A stretch of 64,000 nt of DNA from Gelidibacter salicanalis (GTDB lineage: Bacteria; Bacteroidota; Bacteroidia; Flavobacteriales; Flavobacteriaceae), in the NCBI RefSeq assembly GCF_007997285.1, contig NZ_VORX01000006.1, forward strand, positions 124,001 through 188,000. Reading direction: 5' to 3'. The position numbers and the translations under genes were made by a program. A model generated the notes under the pieces. That model ran no database searches. It was not told where the DNA came from and was given only the letters and a program-made list of their open reading frames with translations. Shown piece by piece: positions 36,383-45,416 of this stretch. How positions within the stretch are numbered: position 1 is the stretch's first letter; every line of letters starts with the position of its first letter.

Positions 36383-37615
36383 ATGTTGTTTACCCTTCAT
36401 AAATCTACTTTATTAGAAACGCTCCCAAATATTGTCATCACCGGATCAAAAAGTGAATCGAATCGGCTTTTGTTGCTTCAAGCCTTGTATCCAGAACTCA
36501 GCATTGACAATGTATCCAATTCTGACGATTCAGAAGTGATGCAAAAGGCATTAGCGTCCACCTCAAATCAAATTGATGTGTCTCATGCCGGTACAGCCAT
36601 GCGTTTTTTAACCGCATTTTTTGTTACCCAAGAAGGTCGAGAATTGGTGATCACCGGTTCTGCAAGAATGAAAGAACGTCCTATTCAAGTGTTGGTGGAA
36701 GCGTTGAACGCGTTAGGCGCCGATATTTCTTATTTAGAGAGCGAAGGCTGTCCTCCGCTCCAGATTAAAGGGAAATCACTGTCAAAAGATAAAGTAACTC
36801 TTAAAGCGAACGTCAGCAGTCAGTATATTTCCGCCTTATTGTTGATTGCGCCAAAACTAAAAAACGGCTTGGAATTAACTTTAGAAGGTAAAATTACCTC
36901 CGTGCCTTATATCAACATGACTTTAGATTTGCTCAAACAAATAGGAGTTGATACCAATTTTACAAATAACAGTATCAAAGTGCGTCCGCTCGAAAATCTA
37001 AATTCCCAACAGCAAAAGCTCACGGTAGAAAGTGATTGGTCTTCTGTGTCCTATTTTTACAGCATCGTTGCCTTGAGTCCTGTGGGAACTGAAATCAATT
37101 TATCGTATTACAAAAAAGATAGTCTACAAGGCGATTCTGTATTGGCCTCCATTTATATCGATTTTGGGGTTATCACGACTTTTAATGACAATTCCATCAC
37201 ACTTTTAAAGCAAACAGATTCGCAAGTTGAAACCATCGATTGTGAACTTCAGAATGCGCCCGATATTGCTCAAACAATTGCCGTGACCTGTTTCGGATTG
37301 GGAATGTCCTGCCATTTAACCGGATTGCACACCCTAAAAATCAAAGAAACAGACCGATTGGTAGCCTTAAAAACGGAATTGGAAAAATTAGGCGCTCGGG
37401 TAGACATCACCAATGATGCTTTACAATTACATACTTCAACCCAAATTACCGGTAATGTTAACATTGCCACCTATCACGACCATAGGATGGCTATGGCTTT
37501 TGCGCCCTTAGCCTTAAAAACAAATCTAAATATTGAAGACGCCATGGTCGTTTCAAAATCCTATCCCACCTTCTGGGAAGATTTGAAAAGCATCGGATTT
37601 AAAATATCAAAATAA
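36383..37615 (+). CDS. aroA: 3-phosphoshikimate 1-carboxyvinyltransferase (EPSP synthase)
   Basis: A 410-residue enzyme of the shikimate pathway joining shikimate-3-phosphate and phosphoenolpyruvate. ITGSKSESNRLLLLQAL is the N-terminal substrate motif, SHAGTAMRFLTAFF the central loop, TGSARMKERPI follows, and LKIKETDRLVAL lies in the C-terminal domain. The GSKSESNR and short length resemble the divergent Bacteroidota forms. It ends 55 bp before the queA promoter's -7 box. Confidence 0.95.
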   Translation: MLFTLHKSTLLETLPNIVITGSKSESNRLLLLQALYPELSIDNVSNSDDSEVMQKALASTSNQIDVSHAGTAMRFLTAFFVTQEGRELVITGSARMKERPIQVLVEALNALGADISYLESEGCPPLQIKGKSLSKDKVTLKANVSSQYISALLLIAPKLKNGLELTLEGKITSVPYINMTLDLLKQIGVDTNFTNNSIKVRPLENLNSQQQKLTVESDWSSVSYFYSIVALSPVGTEINLSYYKKDSLQGDSVLASIYIDFGVITTFNDNSITLLKQTDSQVETIDCELQNAPDIAQTIAVTCFGLGMSCHLTGLHTLKIKETDRLVALKTELEKLGARVDITNDALQLHTSTQITGNVNIATYHDHRMAMAFAPLALKTNLNIEDAMVVSKSYPTFWEDLKSIGFKISK

Positions 37616-37630
37616 TAATCAGTCATTTAC

Positions 37631-37662
37631 TTGACAACGCCTACTTTGAGATTGTATATTTG
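37631..37662 (+). promoter_or_regulatory. queA promoter (Bacteroidota type)
   Basis: TTG (37631-37633) and TATATTTG (37655-37662), 21 bp apart, closely fit the Bacteroidota promoter. The resulting 5' leader would be about 130 nt, unusually long for this window. Confidence 0.65.
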
Positions 37663-37698
37663 CAGCCTGCAAAAAAATCTATACAAATCGCGCAGTGA

Positions 37699-37731
37699 AT
37701 TACTTATATCTGAGTAATACACCCTCGGTGT
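37699..37731 (+). other. Adjacent hairpins in the queA 5' leader
   Basis: ATTACT/AGTAAT (37699-37718, 8-nt loop) is followed directly by ACACC/GGTGT (37719-37731, 3-nt loop). Both lie in the predicted 130-nt leader of queA. No known riboswitch consensus (for instance preQ1) was recognised. Confidence 0.4.
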
Positions 37732-37799
37732 GGTAGAAAACGTCGTCCTGAGTTTTGTTGGCAGACAGAACTGATCAATTAAAATAAACATATTAAAAC

Positions 37800-38849
37800 A
37801 TGAAATTATCCCATTTTAATTTTAAACTTCCTGAAGAATTATTAGCTGAACATCCTGCTGAACACAGAGATGAGGCGCGTTTGATGGTCTTGGATAGAAA
37901 AAATAAGACAATTGAACACAAATTGTTTAAGGATATTATTGATTATTTTGATGAAGGAGATGTCATGATCCTCAATAACACTAAAGTTTTTCCTGCACGT
38001 TTATACGGAAACAAGGAAAAAACAGGTGCAAGAATTGAGGTGTTTTTGTTAAGAGAACTTAATGAAGAGCAACGCTTATGGGATGTTTTGGTTGATCCGG
38101 CCCGTAAAATTCGTATTGGTAACAAATTATATTTTGGTGATGATGAAACCTTAGTAGCTGAGGTCATTGATAATACAACATCTAGAGGGCGTACCTTACG
38201 TTTCTTATACGATGGTTCTTATAAAGAATTCCGTAAAAAATTAACCGAATTAGGCGAAACACCACTTCCTAAATACATCAAAAGAGATGTGGAGCCGGAA
38301 GATGAAGAGCGCTACCAAACTATTTTTGCGAAAAATGAAGGGGCTGTGGCGGCACCAACTGCAGGGTTGCATTTCTCAAAACACTTATTAAAGCGTTTGG
38401 AAATTAAAGGCATCGATTTTGCTGAAGTGACACTTCACGTTGGATTAGGAACTTTTAACCCAGTAGAGGTAGAAGATTTGTCCAAACATAAAATGGATAG
38501 TGAAGAAGCTTTTGTTGATCAAAAAGCTGCGGATATTGTCAATAATGCCAAAACTAAGAAGAAGAGAGTGTGTGCTGTAGGAACTACGGCTATGAGAGCT
38601 GTTGAAAGTTCAGTGTCTTCAAGCGGAACGCTTAACGAATTTTCAGGTTGGACCAATAAATTTATTTTCCCTCCTTATGAGTTTAGCATTGCCAACTGTA
38701 TGATTACCAACTTTCACACGCCAAAATCAACGTTGTTGATGATGGTATCGGCATTCGCTGGTCATGATTTTATGAAAGAAGCTTATGAAGAAGCCGTGAA
38801 AGAAAAGTACCGTTTCTACACTTACGGAGACGCGATGTTGATTATCTAA
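37800..38849 (+). CDS. queA: S-adenosylmethionine:tRNA ribosyltransferase-isomerase
   Basis: A 349-residue enzyme that adds the epoxycyclopentanediol ring to preQ1 in tRNA (queuosine pathway) using SAM. It starts [20 protein letters not shown], with [29 protein letters not shown] and [13 protein letters not shown] as family signatures, and [20 protein letters not shown] near the C-terminus. Length is normal. It has its own promoter and a downstream terminator. Confidence 0.97.
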   Translation: MKLSHFNFKLPEELLAEHPAEHRDEARLMVLDRKNKTIEHKLFKDIIDYFDEGDVMILNNTKVFPARLYGNKEKTGARIEVFLLRELNEEQRLWDVLVDPARKIRIGNKLYFGDDETLVAEVIDNTTSRGRTLRFLYDGSYKEFRKKLTELGETPLPKYIKRDVEPEDEERYQTIFAKNEGAVAAPTAGLHFSKHLLKRLEIKGIDFAEVTLHVGLGTFNPVEVEDLSKHKMDSEEAFVDQKAADIVNNAKTKKKRVCAVGTTAMRAVESSVSSSGTLNEFSGWTNKFIFPPYEFSIANCMITNFHTPKSTLLMMVSAFAGHDFMKEAYEEAVKEKYRFYTYGDAMLII

Positions 38850-38870
38850 ACATAAAAAAATATTATTTAT

Positions 38871-38903
38871 GGGCCTCATTCTTTTGGATGGGGCTTTTTT
38901 TTT
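38871..38903 (+). terminator. Intrinsic terminator after queA
   Basis: GGCCTCAT (38872-38879) pairs with ATGGGGCT (38888-38895) through two G-T pairs, followed by a run of T. It is placed 22 bp after the queA stop. Confidence 0.75.
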
Positions 38904-39090
38904 AGTCGGCAGTATTCAGGCCTCAGTTATCAGTCTGTAGTGTGCAGTCCTCAGTTTTCAGTTTTCGGTTTCAGTCAGATTTTTTTGTGAATAATCTTAC
39001 AGCAACTAACTTAAGTCCTAATTCGGCTTCAAATTCAATGTCAAATTCAATTTCACCCTCAACTTCATTTTCAATTTCAACTTCAATTAC
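38904..39090. repeat. Word-repeat spacer between queA and rlmN
   Basis: Two word types stand one after another: CAGTCCTCAGTTTTCAGTTT variants (38904-38980), as found before dtd, and TCAAATTCAATTTCAACTTC variants (39024-39090), the complement of the GAAATTGAA words. No gene is present. Confidence 0.7.
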
Positions 39091-39129
39091 ACCCTGAAGT
39101 AGTTTGCTTTCATTATTTTTGCAACTGCA

Positions 39130-40170
39130 ATGGAAACAACTAAAAAAGACATACGCGCATTATCAAAAGCACAACTCCGTGAATTTTTTGTCGCGCAAGG
39201 CGATAAAGAATTTAGAGGCAATCAAGTTTATGAGTGGCTCTGGAATAAAGGTGCGCATAAATTTGAAGATATGACGAATATCTCCAAAGAGATGCGTCAG
39301 GTGCTTGAAGATCATTTTGTGATCAATCACATTGAAGTAGATCAAATGCAACGTAGCTCTGACGGTACCGTCAAGAATGCTGTGCGTCTTCACGATGGCT
39401 TGATTGTAGAATCTGTATTGATTCCTACGGCAAAACGTACTACGGCCTGTGTGTCATCTCAAGTAGGTTGTAGCTTAGATTGTAAGTTTTGTGCCACGTC
39501 TCGTCTGAAACGCATGCGTAACCTAAATCCTGATGAAATTTTTGATCAGGTAGTGGCCATTGATAAAGAAAGTCGCCTATATTTTAATAGACCGTTGAGT
39601 AATATTGTGTTTATGGGTATGGGAGAACCGCTCATGAACTACAATAATGTGCTGAAGGCTATTGATAAAATCACTTCATCAGAAGGTTTGGGCATGTCTC
39701 CAAAACGTATTATTGTGTCAACCTCCGGAGTGCCTAAGATGATCAAGAAAATGGCGGATGATGAGGTTAAATTCGGCCTAGCCGTCTCTCTGCATTCGGC
39801 GATTGATGAGGTCCGAACTTCTATTATGCCGTTTAACGCCACCTTCCCATTGGCCGATTTAAGAGAGGCTCTGGAATATTGGTATACGAAAACTAAAAAT
39901 ACCATTACCTACGAGTATGTGGTTTGGGATGGCATCAACGATAAGAAAAAGGATGTGGAAGCTCTGATTAAATTCTGCAAGTTTGCGCCAAGCAAGGTTA
40001 ATTTAATTGAATATAACCCTATTGATGACGGAGAGTTTCAGCAAGCAGATAATGCAGCGATAGACATGTACATCTCTATGTTGGAGGCCCATAATATTAC
40101 CGTTACGGTAAGACGTTCAAGAGGAAAAGATATTGACGCTGCTTGCGGTCAATTGGCGAATAAGTCTTAA
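39130..40170 (+). CDS. rlmN: 23S rRNA (adenine2503-C2)-methyltransferase
   Basis: A 346-residue radical SAM enzyme methylating A2503 of 23S rRNA and A37 of some tRNAs. The cluster cysteines are in SSQVGCSLDCKFCATSR (CxxxCxxC), and FMGMGEPLMNYNNVLKA is the SAM-binding GEP motif. The catalytic cysteines are Cys in TTACVSSQ and in DIDAACGQLA near the C-terminus. TATTTTTG at 39114-39121 lies only 8 bp before the ATG, so the mRNA may be nearly leaderless. Confidence 0.96.
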   Translation: METTKKDIRALSKAQLREFFVAQGDKEFRGNQVYEWLWNKGAHKFEDMTNISKEMRQVLEDHFVINHIEVDQMQRSSDGTVKNAVRLHDGLIVESVLIPTAKRTTACVSSQVGCSLDCKFCATSRLKRMRNLNPDEIFDQVVAIDKESRLYFNRPLSNIVFMGMGEPLMNYNNVLKAIDKITSSEGLGMSPKRIIVSTSGVPKMIKKMADDEVKFGLAVSLHSAIDEVRTSIMPFNATFPLADLREALEYWYTKTKNTITYEYVVWDGINDKKKDVEALIKFCKFAPSKVNLIEYNPIDDGEFQQADNAAIDMYISMLEAHNITVTVRRSRGKDIDAACGQLANKS

Positions 40171-40340
40171 ATCCCCTTGGATTTATAATTCAATATCTTG
40201 TAAAAATCTAACCGTCTAAAGAATAGTCGATTATTTCTTGACATTATTTGACTTTTCAACTGGTCTTTCTGATCTTAATAATAGCATATCATGGCCATTT
40301 TTAGTACGTTTGTTATCAAATTCTACAGGACGACATTCAA

Positions 40341-41318
40341 TTGAAAATTGTTGAACAAATAAAGCTGCCCATTGGATATGAAATGGAACTTTTTGAACAA
40401 AAGTTTCTGCTTTCTATGTCTTCAAAAGTGGCGCTTTTAAATCGGATTACCACCTACATCGTTAACAGAAAAGGGAAGCAAATGCGGCCTATGTTCGTGT
40501 TTCTTGTGGCCAAAATGGTTAACAACGGGAATGTGAGCGAACGCACCTATCGCGGAGCTGCCGTCATCGAATTGATTCATACCGCCACCTTAGTTCATGA
40601 TGATGTGGTTGATGATAGTAACAGAAGACGCGGATTTTTCTCCGTCAACGCCTTGTGGAAAAATAAAATTGCCGTGCTTATTGGCGATTATCTCTTGTCT
40701 AAAGGCTTGTTGCTCTCCATCGATAATAACGATTTTGATCTTCTTAAAATCATCTCCGTTGCCGTAAGGGAAATGAGTGAAGGCGAATTGCTCCAAATTG
40801 AAAAAGCGCGCCAGCTCGATATTACAGAAGACATTTATTACGAAATTATCCGCCAAAAAACAGCAACGCTCATTGCGGCATGTTGTAGTCTGGGTGCGGC
40901 ATCCGTAAAACCAAACTCTCCTGATGTTGAAACTATGCGCAAGTTTGGAGAACTGATTGGTATGGCATTCCAAATTAAAGACGACTTGTTCGATTATGGC
41001 AACGAAGCCATCGGTAAGCCAACGGGTATCGATATTAAGGAACAAAAAATGACCTTACCGCTGATTTACGCCATCAACAATTGCACAAAAAAGGAAAAAT
41101 CCTGGTTGATCAATTCGGTCAAAAACAAGAATAAAGATAAAAAGCGCGTCAAGGAAGTGATTGCTTTTGTAAAAAGTAAAGGCGGACTTGATTATGCAGT
41201 TACAAAAATGATGGCTTTTCAAGACGAAGCCCTACAACTCCTCAATACCTATCCAGAATCTCAATTTAAAGCGTCGCTATTACTCATGGTCAATTACGTG
41301 ATTGACCGTAAGAAATAG
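40341..41318 (+). CDS. Long-chain polyprenyl diphosphate synthase
   Basis: A 325-residue trans-isoprenyl diphosphate synthase. The first aspartate-rich motif is LVHDDVVDDSNRRRG, the second FQIKDDLFDYGNE. It probably makes the isoprenoid chain of menaquinone; chain length is not readable here. Translation appears to start at TTG (40341), giving MKIVEQIKLPIGYEMELFE, which reads like the family's N-terminus; the next ATG would remove 14 residues. TACGTTTG at 40305-40312 is a likely -7 box. Confidence 0.9.
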   Translation: MKIVEQIKLPIGYEMELFEQKFLLSMSSKVALLNRITTYIVNRKGKQMRPMFVFLVAKMVNNGNVSERTYRGAAVIELIHTATLVHDDVVDDSNRRRGFFSVNALWKNKIAVLIGDYLLSKGLLLSIDNNDFDLLKIISVAVREMSEGELLQIEKARQLDITEDIYYEIIRQKTATLIAACCSLGAASVKPNSPDVETMRKFGELIGMAFQIKDDLFDYGNEAIGKPTGIDIKEQKMTLPLIYAINNCTKKEKSWLINSVKNKNKDKKRVKEVIAFVKSKGGLDYAVTKMMAFQDEALQLLNTYPESQFKASLLLMVNYVIDRKK

Positions 41319-41389
41319 AAATTTTTAGACTTTCGTTTCTCTACTTTCCATACAATTTTTAATTGATCTACTTTTTTTTACAACCTTAG

Positions 41390-41415
41390 GCAACCTTTTG
41401 CCTTAAATTAACGTC
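41390..41415 (+). promoter_or_regulatory. ECF-type promoter of the sigma factor operon
   Basis: GCAACC (41390-41395) and CGTC (41412-41415), 16 bp apart, match the AAC...CGTC pattern of ECF sigma promoters rather than the housekeeping TTG/TAnnTTTG pattern. A second CAACCTT lies directly upstream (41381-41387). The start codon of the sigma factor follows 32 bp downstream, suggesting autoregulation. Confidence 0.65.
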
Positions 41416-41447
41416 TTTATATATAGAAGACCTAATCAGAGCAATTC

Positions 41448-42023
41448 TTGAAAGTTATCCAATTACATAATAACAACATCCAACTCATTAACAAAGCGGC
41501 TAAACATAACCGGGAGGCGCAACATGTGCTTTATGAAACACATGCCCCAAAAATGTTGAGTATTTGTCGCTATTATATAAAGGATCTTCAGCACGCCGAA
41601 AATGTGATGCTTAACGGCTTTTTGAAAGCTTTTACCAATTTAAAAAATTTTAAGGATGAAGGTAGTTTTGAAGGCTGGCTTCGAAAAATTATGGTACGGG
41701 AAGCCATTTCGTTTTTGAGGCAACAAAAAACTATTGAATTTTCAGTTGAAGATGTTGAAATTGTACACCAGCAGGACAACACTATTGAATCTGACATTGA
41801 AGTGGATGAGATTCAGCGGCACATTGATGCATTGCCCGAAGGTTATAAAATGGTTTTTGTGATGTACGCTATTGAAGGCTATAAACATCAAGAAATTGCA
41901 ACGGTATTGAACATCACTGAGGGCACTTCAAAATCGCAGTTGTTTAAGGCAAAACAAGTGCTACAGCACAAAATTAACACATTAAATAAGCGACACAATG
42001 AAACAAGTGAAATGGGAAGATGA
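41448..42023 (+). CDS. ECF-type RNA polymerase sigma factor
   Basis: A 191-residue sigma-70 family protein. Region 2 spans about residues 20-90 (HVLYETHAPKMLSICRYYIK, AENVMLNGFLKAFTNLKNF) and region 4 about 125-180 (ALPEGYKMVFVMYAIEGYKH, EIATVLNITEGTSKSQLFKAK). The start is TTG at 41448 (MKVIQLHNNNIQLINKAA); the first ATG would delete part of region 2. The end overlaps the next gene by 26 bp, so a partner protein, probably an anti-sigma factor, is co-translated. An ECF-like promoter in front implies self-activation. Confidence 0.92.
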   Translation: MKVIQLHNNNIQLINKAAKHNREAQHVLYETHAPKMLSICRYYIKDLQHAENVMLNGFLKAFTNLKNFKDEGSFEGWLRKIMVREAISFLRQQKTIEFSVEDVEIVHQQDNTIESDIEVDEIQRHIDALPEGYKMVFVMYAIEGYKHQEIATVLNITEGTSKSQLFKAKQVLQHKINTLNKRHNETSEMGR

Positions 42024-42729
42024 GGTAAAAGATGCGCTTGAGAAGAGAGTGATAAAGCCCTCTGAAACCTCATGGAGTACATTATCTGATCGATTGGATG
42101 CGTCTGAAAAACGGCAAATCAAACCAATGTATTGGTGGATTGGCATCGCAGCCAGCGTTACGGCGGTATTGCTGATAACGACTATGTTTTTTAGCGGGAA
42201 TACTCCTGAAATTCAAAATCCAATTCTTGTGGATACACAAGAACAGCGCGATGAGCAAACCTTTGAATTGGATCAACTTCAACCAAAGCAACAAGTGGTG
42301 GAGCAAAAGGACCTGCTAAATTCAGCAGATCCTATAGAAGGGAAACAAGAACCAAAACGGTCGATGACCTCCCAAAACACTCAAATAGTTAAGAATAGCC
42401 ATATAGCACCGGAATCGTCAGTAGTCTCTGAGAATACATTGGAAACTTTGGAAAATCAAAAGGTGACAGAAATTGTGGCTCACTTCGAATATTTAAAACG
42501 TCAGGGACAAGCTGTAACCGATGCGGATATAGAGGCGTTGTTGACTAAGGCCCAAAGAGACCTCAATTACCAATCTGCTCTCCATGAACCCAATTATACG
42601 GTTGACGCCAACGCACTGTTGCGCGACGTTGAAGCAGATTTGCAGGAATCTTTCAGAAATAAAATATTTGAAGCCCTTAAAAATAGTTATGAAACCATCA
42701 GAACTGCGGTTGCCGAACGTCAAAACTAA
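41998..42729 (+). CDS. Probable membrane anti-sigma partner protein
   Basis: A 243-residue single-pass membrane protein. A cytosolic N-terminal part of 43 residues (WEDEVKDALEKRVIKPSETSW) precedes one transmembrane helix (YWWIGIAASVTAVLLITTMF), a polar Gln/Glu-rich linker, and a helical C-terminal part (about 155-243). Order and the 26-bp overlap with the ECF sigma gene fit an anti-sigma factor, but no zinc-binding motif is visible and the assignment rests on topology and context. Confidence 0.7.
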   Translation: MKQVKWEDEVKDALEKRVIKPSETSWSTLSDRLDASEKRQIKPMYWWIGIAASVTAVLLITTMFFSGNTPEIQNPILVDTQEQRDEQTFELDQLQPKQQVVEQKDLLNSADPIEGKQEPKRSMTSQNTQIVKNSHIAPESSVVSENTLETLENQKVTEIVAHFEYLKRQGQAVTDADIEALLTKAQRDLNYQSALHEPNYTVDANALLRDVEADLQESFRNKIFEALKNSYETIRTAVAERQN

Positions 42730-42795
42730 AGTGCAATAAATTCTTTATAATTAATAAAAAATCTACCTAAACAAAGCTGGAAAATTATACATTTT

Positions 42796-42902
42796 AATCA
42801 ACAATCAACAATCAACAATCAACAATCAACAATCAACAATCAACAATCAACAATCAACAATCAACAATCAACAATCAACAATCAACAATCAACAATCAAC
42901 AA
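42796..42902. repeat. CAATCAA heptamer microsatellite
   Basis: An almost perfect tandem array of the 7-bp unit CAATCAA, about 15 units over 107 bp, in front of the outer-membrane protein gene. The same word in diverged form occurs as the right arm of the spacer hairpins in the paa operon. Length variation by slippage is likely. Confidence 0.93.
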
Positions 42903-42936
42903 CCCGCCCGTACCGAAAAGGTACGTTCGGGCGGGT
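42902..42936. repeat. Palindromic repeat ACCCGCCCG...CGGGCGGGT
   Basis: ACCCGCCCG (42902-42910) pairs with CGGGCGGGT (42928-42936), and inside GTACC (42910-42914) pairs with GGTAC (42920-42924). It is GC-rich in an AT-rich surrounding. Its reverse complement is almost identical to 53396-53426 inside paaA, showing that this is a dispersed family. Confidence 0.85.
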
Positions 42937-42986
42937 CACCAATTACCATTTATTATTCATCAATTATCAATCAAAAATCGAACACT

Positions 42987-44048
42987 ATGAACACAATTGT
43001 CAAATGTATTGTGCTGGCAAGCTTATGCTTAATTATGGGAAATACGCAGGCCCAAGACACGCTGCAAAAAAACAAAGCTGAACTAAGAATTGAAAGATTA
43101 ATTCAGTTTAAGGATAGCATCACTCAAAATGAAAAGGCTTCTTTAAAAACAGAAGTTGAGACCATTAATAAGCGTCTTGAAAGAGGAGAGATTACCAAAC
43201 TGCAAGCAGACGCGTTAAAACAAGAGATGGCGAAAAAGCGCGCCTTAAACATTGAGAATCGGTTAGCTATTGCAGACAGTCAGATAGCGCTTATCAAGCG
43301 AAATCCGGAGTATTATGCGGCTAAACAGACTTCAGACACAAATTTTGTGTTTTCTATTGGCTCTAAAAAAATTATGTCATTTGCTAGGGATTCTACCCCA
43401 AAATATGATATCCGATCCAGCAATATGCTGCTGTTTGCTATCGGATTCAACAATACGATCATGGACGGCCAAAGTTTAGAGGATTCGCCTTACGAAATTG
43501 GAGGCTCCGGCTTTGTAGAATTGGGTTGGATTTGGAGTACGAGAGTGTTGAAAAATTCAAATTTTGTGCGGGTTAATTATGGATTGGCCTTTCAATGGAA
43601 TAAACTAAGCATCAAGGACAACCAATATTTTGTAGAGAATGGAAAAGAAACTGTTTTAGAAACCTATCCTCTCAACCTGAAAAAATCAAAATTCAGAACC
43701 ACGAGTTTGGTTGTTCCGGTACATTTTGAATTTGGTCCGTCAAAATTGAAGGATTATGGAGACCGCATCAGATATTTTAATGACAATCAGTTTAAAATTG
43801 GTTTAGGTGGGTTTGCCGGTCTAAATTTAAATACGATGCAGAAAGTAAAGTTTAAAGTTGATGGCGACAATCAAAAGGAAAAAGTAAAATCAGATTTTAA
43901 TACCAATAGTTTAATGTACGGTTTAAGTGGTTATGTTGGGTTGGGCGACTTTAGTATCTATGCGAAATATAATTTAAATACATTGTTCAAAAACCAAGAG
44001 GTAGATCAGCGTAATGTCTCTTTAGGACTACGTTGGGCTTTAGATTAA
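42987..44048 (+). CDS. Outer-membrane beta-barrel protein with N-terminal coiled coil
   Basis: A 353-residue exported protein. The signal peptide is MNTIVKCIVLASLCLIMGNTQAQ. Residues 25-105 are charged and helical (ERLIQFKDSITQNEKASLKT), probably a periplasmic coiled coil. From about residue 145 the alternating pattern (NMLLFAIGFNNTI, SGFVELGWIWSTRV, FVRVNYGLAFQWNKL) and the ending VSLGLRWALD indicate a small beta barrel of the PorT-like type. Function is unknown. The sigma/anti-sigma pair upstream may control it, but a repeat-rich 257-bp gap separates them. Confidence 0.78.
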   Translation: MNTIVKCIVLASLCLIMGNTQAQDTLQKNKAELRIERLIQFKDSITQNEKASLKTEVETINKRLERGEITKLQADALKQEMAKKRALNIENRLAIADSQIALIKRNPEYYAAKQTSDTNFVFSIGSKKIMSFARDSTPKYDIRSSNMLLFAIGFNNTIMDGQSLEDSPYEIGGSGFVELGWIWSTRVLKNSNFVRVNYGLAFQWNKLSIKDNQYFVENGKETVLETYPLNLKKSKFRTTSLVVPVHFEFGPSKLKDYGDRIRYFNDNQFKIGLGGFAGLNLNTMQKVKFKVDGDNQKEKVKSDFNTNSLMYGLSGYVGLGDFSIYAKYNLNTLFKNQEVDQRNVSLGLRWALD

Positions 44049-44085
44049 AAAATAGTAAATAGAGTTATTATTCAGTGTTAGTCTT

Positions 44086-44116
44086 AAAAGTCTTGAATTT
44101 TTCAAGGCTTTTTTTT
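44086..44116 (+). terminator. Terminator between convergent genes
   Basis: AAAAGTCTTGAA (44086-44097) pairs with TTCAAGGCTTTT (44101-44112), with one G-T pair, followed by T residues. It lies between the barrel gene and the minus-strand DUF748-like gene and ends plus-strand transcription. Confidence 0.8.
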
Positions 44117-44125
44117 GCTGAACTG

Positions 44126-45319
44126 CTAGTTTTCTGCTTTGCGTTTTTCCCGATCCTTTTTCCGCTGTTTTCTTCGTTTTTCTCGTTCTTCCCTTCGTTT
44201 TTCTTTTTCTAAGGTTTTATTGGCATCGTCTTTGGCTTGCTGAAGCGCATCTTCAAAATCGATATCATCATCAACTTCACCCTTAAAAGCTTTAATCCAC
44301 GCATTGCCAAAAATATTTATTACTGTTGGCCAAACGCCAGATTCAACTTGGTTTAAGTCGCCTTCAATAGGCACTTTTGTGGCCAAAGTGTCGGTGCGCT
44401 GATTTTTAAGTAAAAATTTGAAAAATCCCACAAAGCCCTCCCAGAGCACCCCGATAAATCCATCTTCTTTTCCAATCAGTTTGGAATCTGTCAGCATTGG
44501 TTTGATATAGCCTTTTAAATAGCCGTTGGCAATGGCTATTTCGCTATAAAGTTCAAAGGTTCCTTTTTCAAAATCAATACCTGCATAATGGCGCGTAAGA
44601 TCATTTAGGGCTGTAGCATTAGATGCTTTCAGCGCAAACTCTAAATTCATGTCTGGAATTTCCTTAATCAAATTAATATCGCCATCTAAGGTCATGTTGC
44701 CGTTTCCAAAAGTTACCCCAGTGGCATGAATGGGCGAAGGTAATGTGCCTTCTTTTGAAGTGACATTCCGTAAGTTATCGGCGTACAATTCTATTTTTGA
44801 AATATTCAAATCAATATTTGGTTCCGCTTGTAACTGCACAAAAGCAAGTTTACCGTTGTGGACCTCAAAGTGGTTGATATCAATAGGAACAATTTCGGTT
44901 AAGGCTTTGGTCCAATCGTCAACATCTGCAGTTTCGCCTTCAGATGCTGTTTTTTGATCTTCAAAGATGTAGATAACCTCAGGATTTGTCATGATGATCT
45001 CGCTTACAATTTTCCCATTAAAAAGCGATTTCCACTCAATAGAGATATCGTTTTTGGGAAAGTTTAAGAACGGGATCTGAGTTTTGGCGTTGAGCTTGTT
45101 CAAATACATGCCATTGATTACATAAGCACCGCGTATTAAAGCAATATCTACATCTTCTACTTGCCCGTAATAGCCTGGAATATCTGCAAGAATTTTATTA
45201 AGATTATTTTTGACCAATGTTGGTAAATAAAGTCTAAAAGCCACCAACACTACAACAATAATAAGTAAAATTATATACTTTTTTTTTGTGTAGGCGCTCC
45301 GTTTTGTTGCTGTGCCCAT
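44126..45319 (-). CDS. AsmA/DUF748-like membrane-anchored periplasmic protein
   Basis: A 397-residue protein with an N-terminal membrane helix (YIILLIIVVVLVAFRLYLPT) after a short basic segment. The body is beta-rich with AsmA-type features (VKNNLNKILADIPGYYGQVE, DVDIALIRGAYVINGMYL), and DUF748-like middle repeats. The C-terminal 45 residues are a charged Lys/Arg/Glu coil (EKEKRREEREKRRKQRKKD). AsmA-type proteins act in envelope lipid transport or assembly; the role here is unknown. It is divergent from dnaG. Confidence 0.75.
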   Translation of the reverse strand: MGTATKRSAYTKKKYIILLIIVVVLVAFRLYLPTLVKNNLNKILADIPGYYGQVEDVDIALIRGAYVINGMYLNKLNAKTQIPFLNFPKNDISIEWKSLFNGKIVSEIIMTNPEVIYIFEDQKTASEGETADVDDWTKALTEIVPIDINHFEVHNGKLAFVQLQAEPNIDLNISKIELYADNLRNVTSKEGTLPSPIHATGVTFGNGNMTLDGDINLIKEIPDMNLEFALKASNATALNDLTRHYAGIDFEKGTFELYSEIAIANGYLKGYIKPMLTDSKLIGKEDGFIGVLWEGFVGFFKFLLKNQRTDTLATKVPIEGDLNQVESGVWPTVINIFGNAWIKAFKGEVDDDIDFEDALQQAKDDANKTLEKEKRREEREKRRKQRKKDREKRKAEN

Positions 45320-45416
45320 AGTTTTTTTATTAAAATTACGAAAATCTTGATGGTTTCAAATTGCGTTGACTAAATTAATTTGTTTACCCTATTTTTACAA
45401 AAAATTATAATCTACT

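Noticed and set aside
40231-40416. A minus-strand open frame before the prenyl synthase gene reading ECRPVEFDNKRTKNGHDML and ending at 40231.
   Set aside because: It looks protein-like but has no start codon except one 19 codons before its stop, and it overlaps the N-terminus of the prenyl synthase gene. It could be a remnant of a gene's 3' end; evidence is too small to call.
44730-44957. Plus-strand frame of 75 codons inside the DUF748-like gene.
   Set aside because: It is antisense to a coherent membrane-anchored protein and has no own features.
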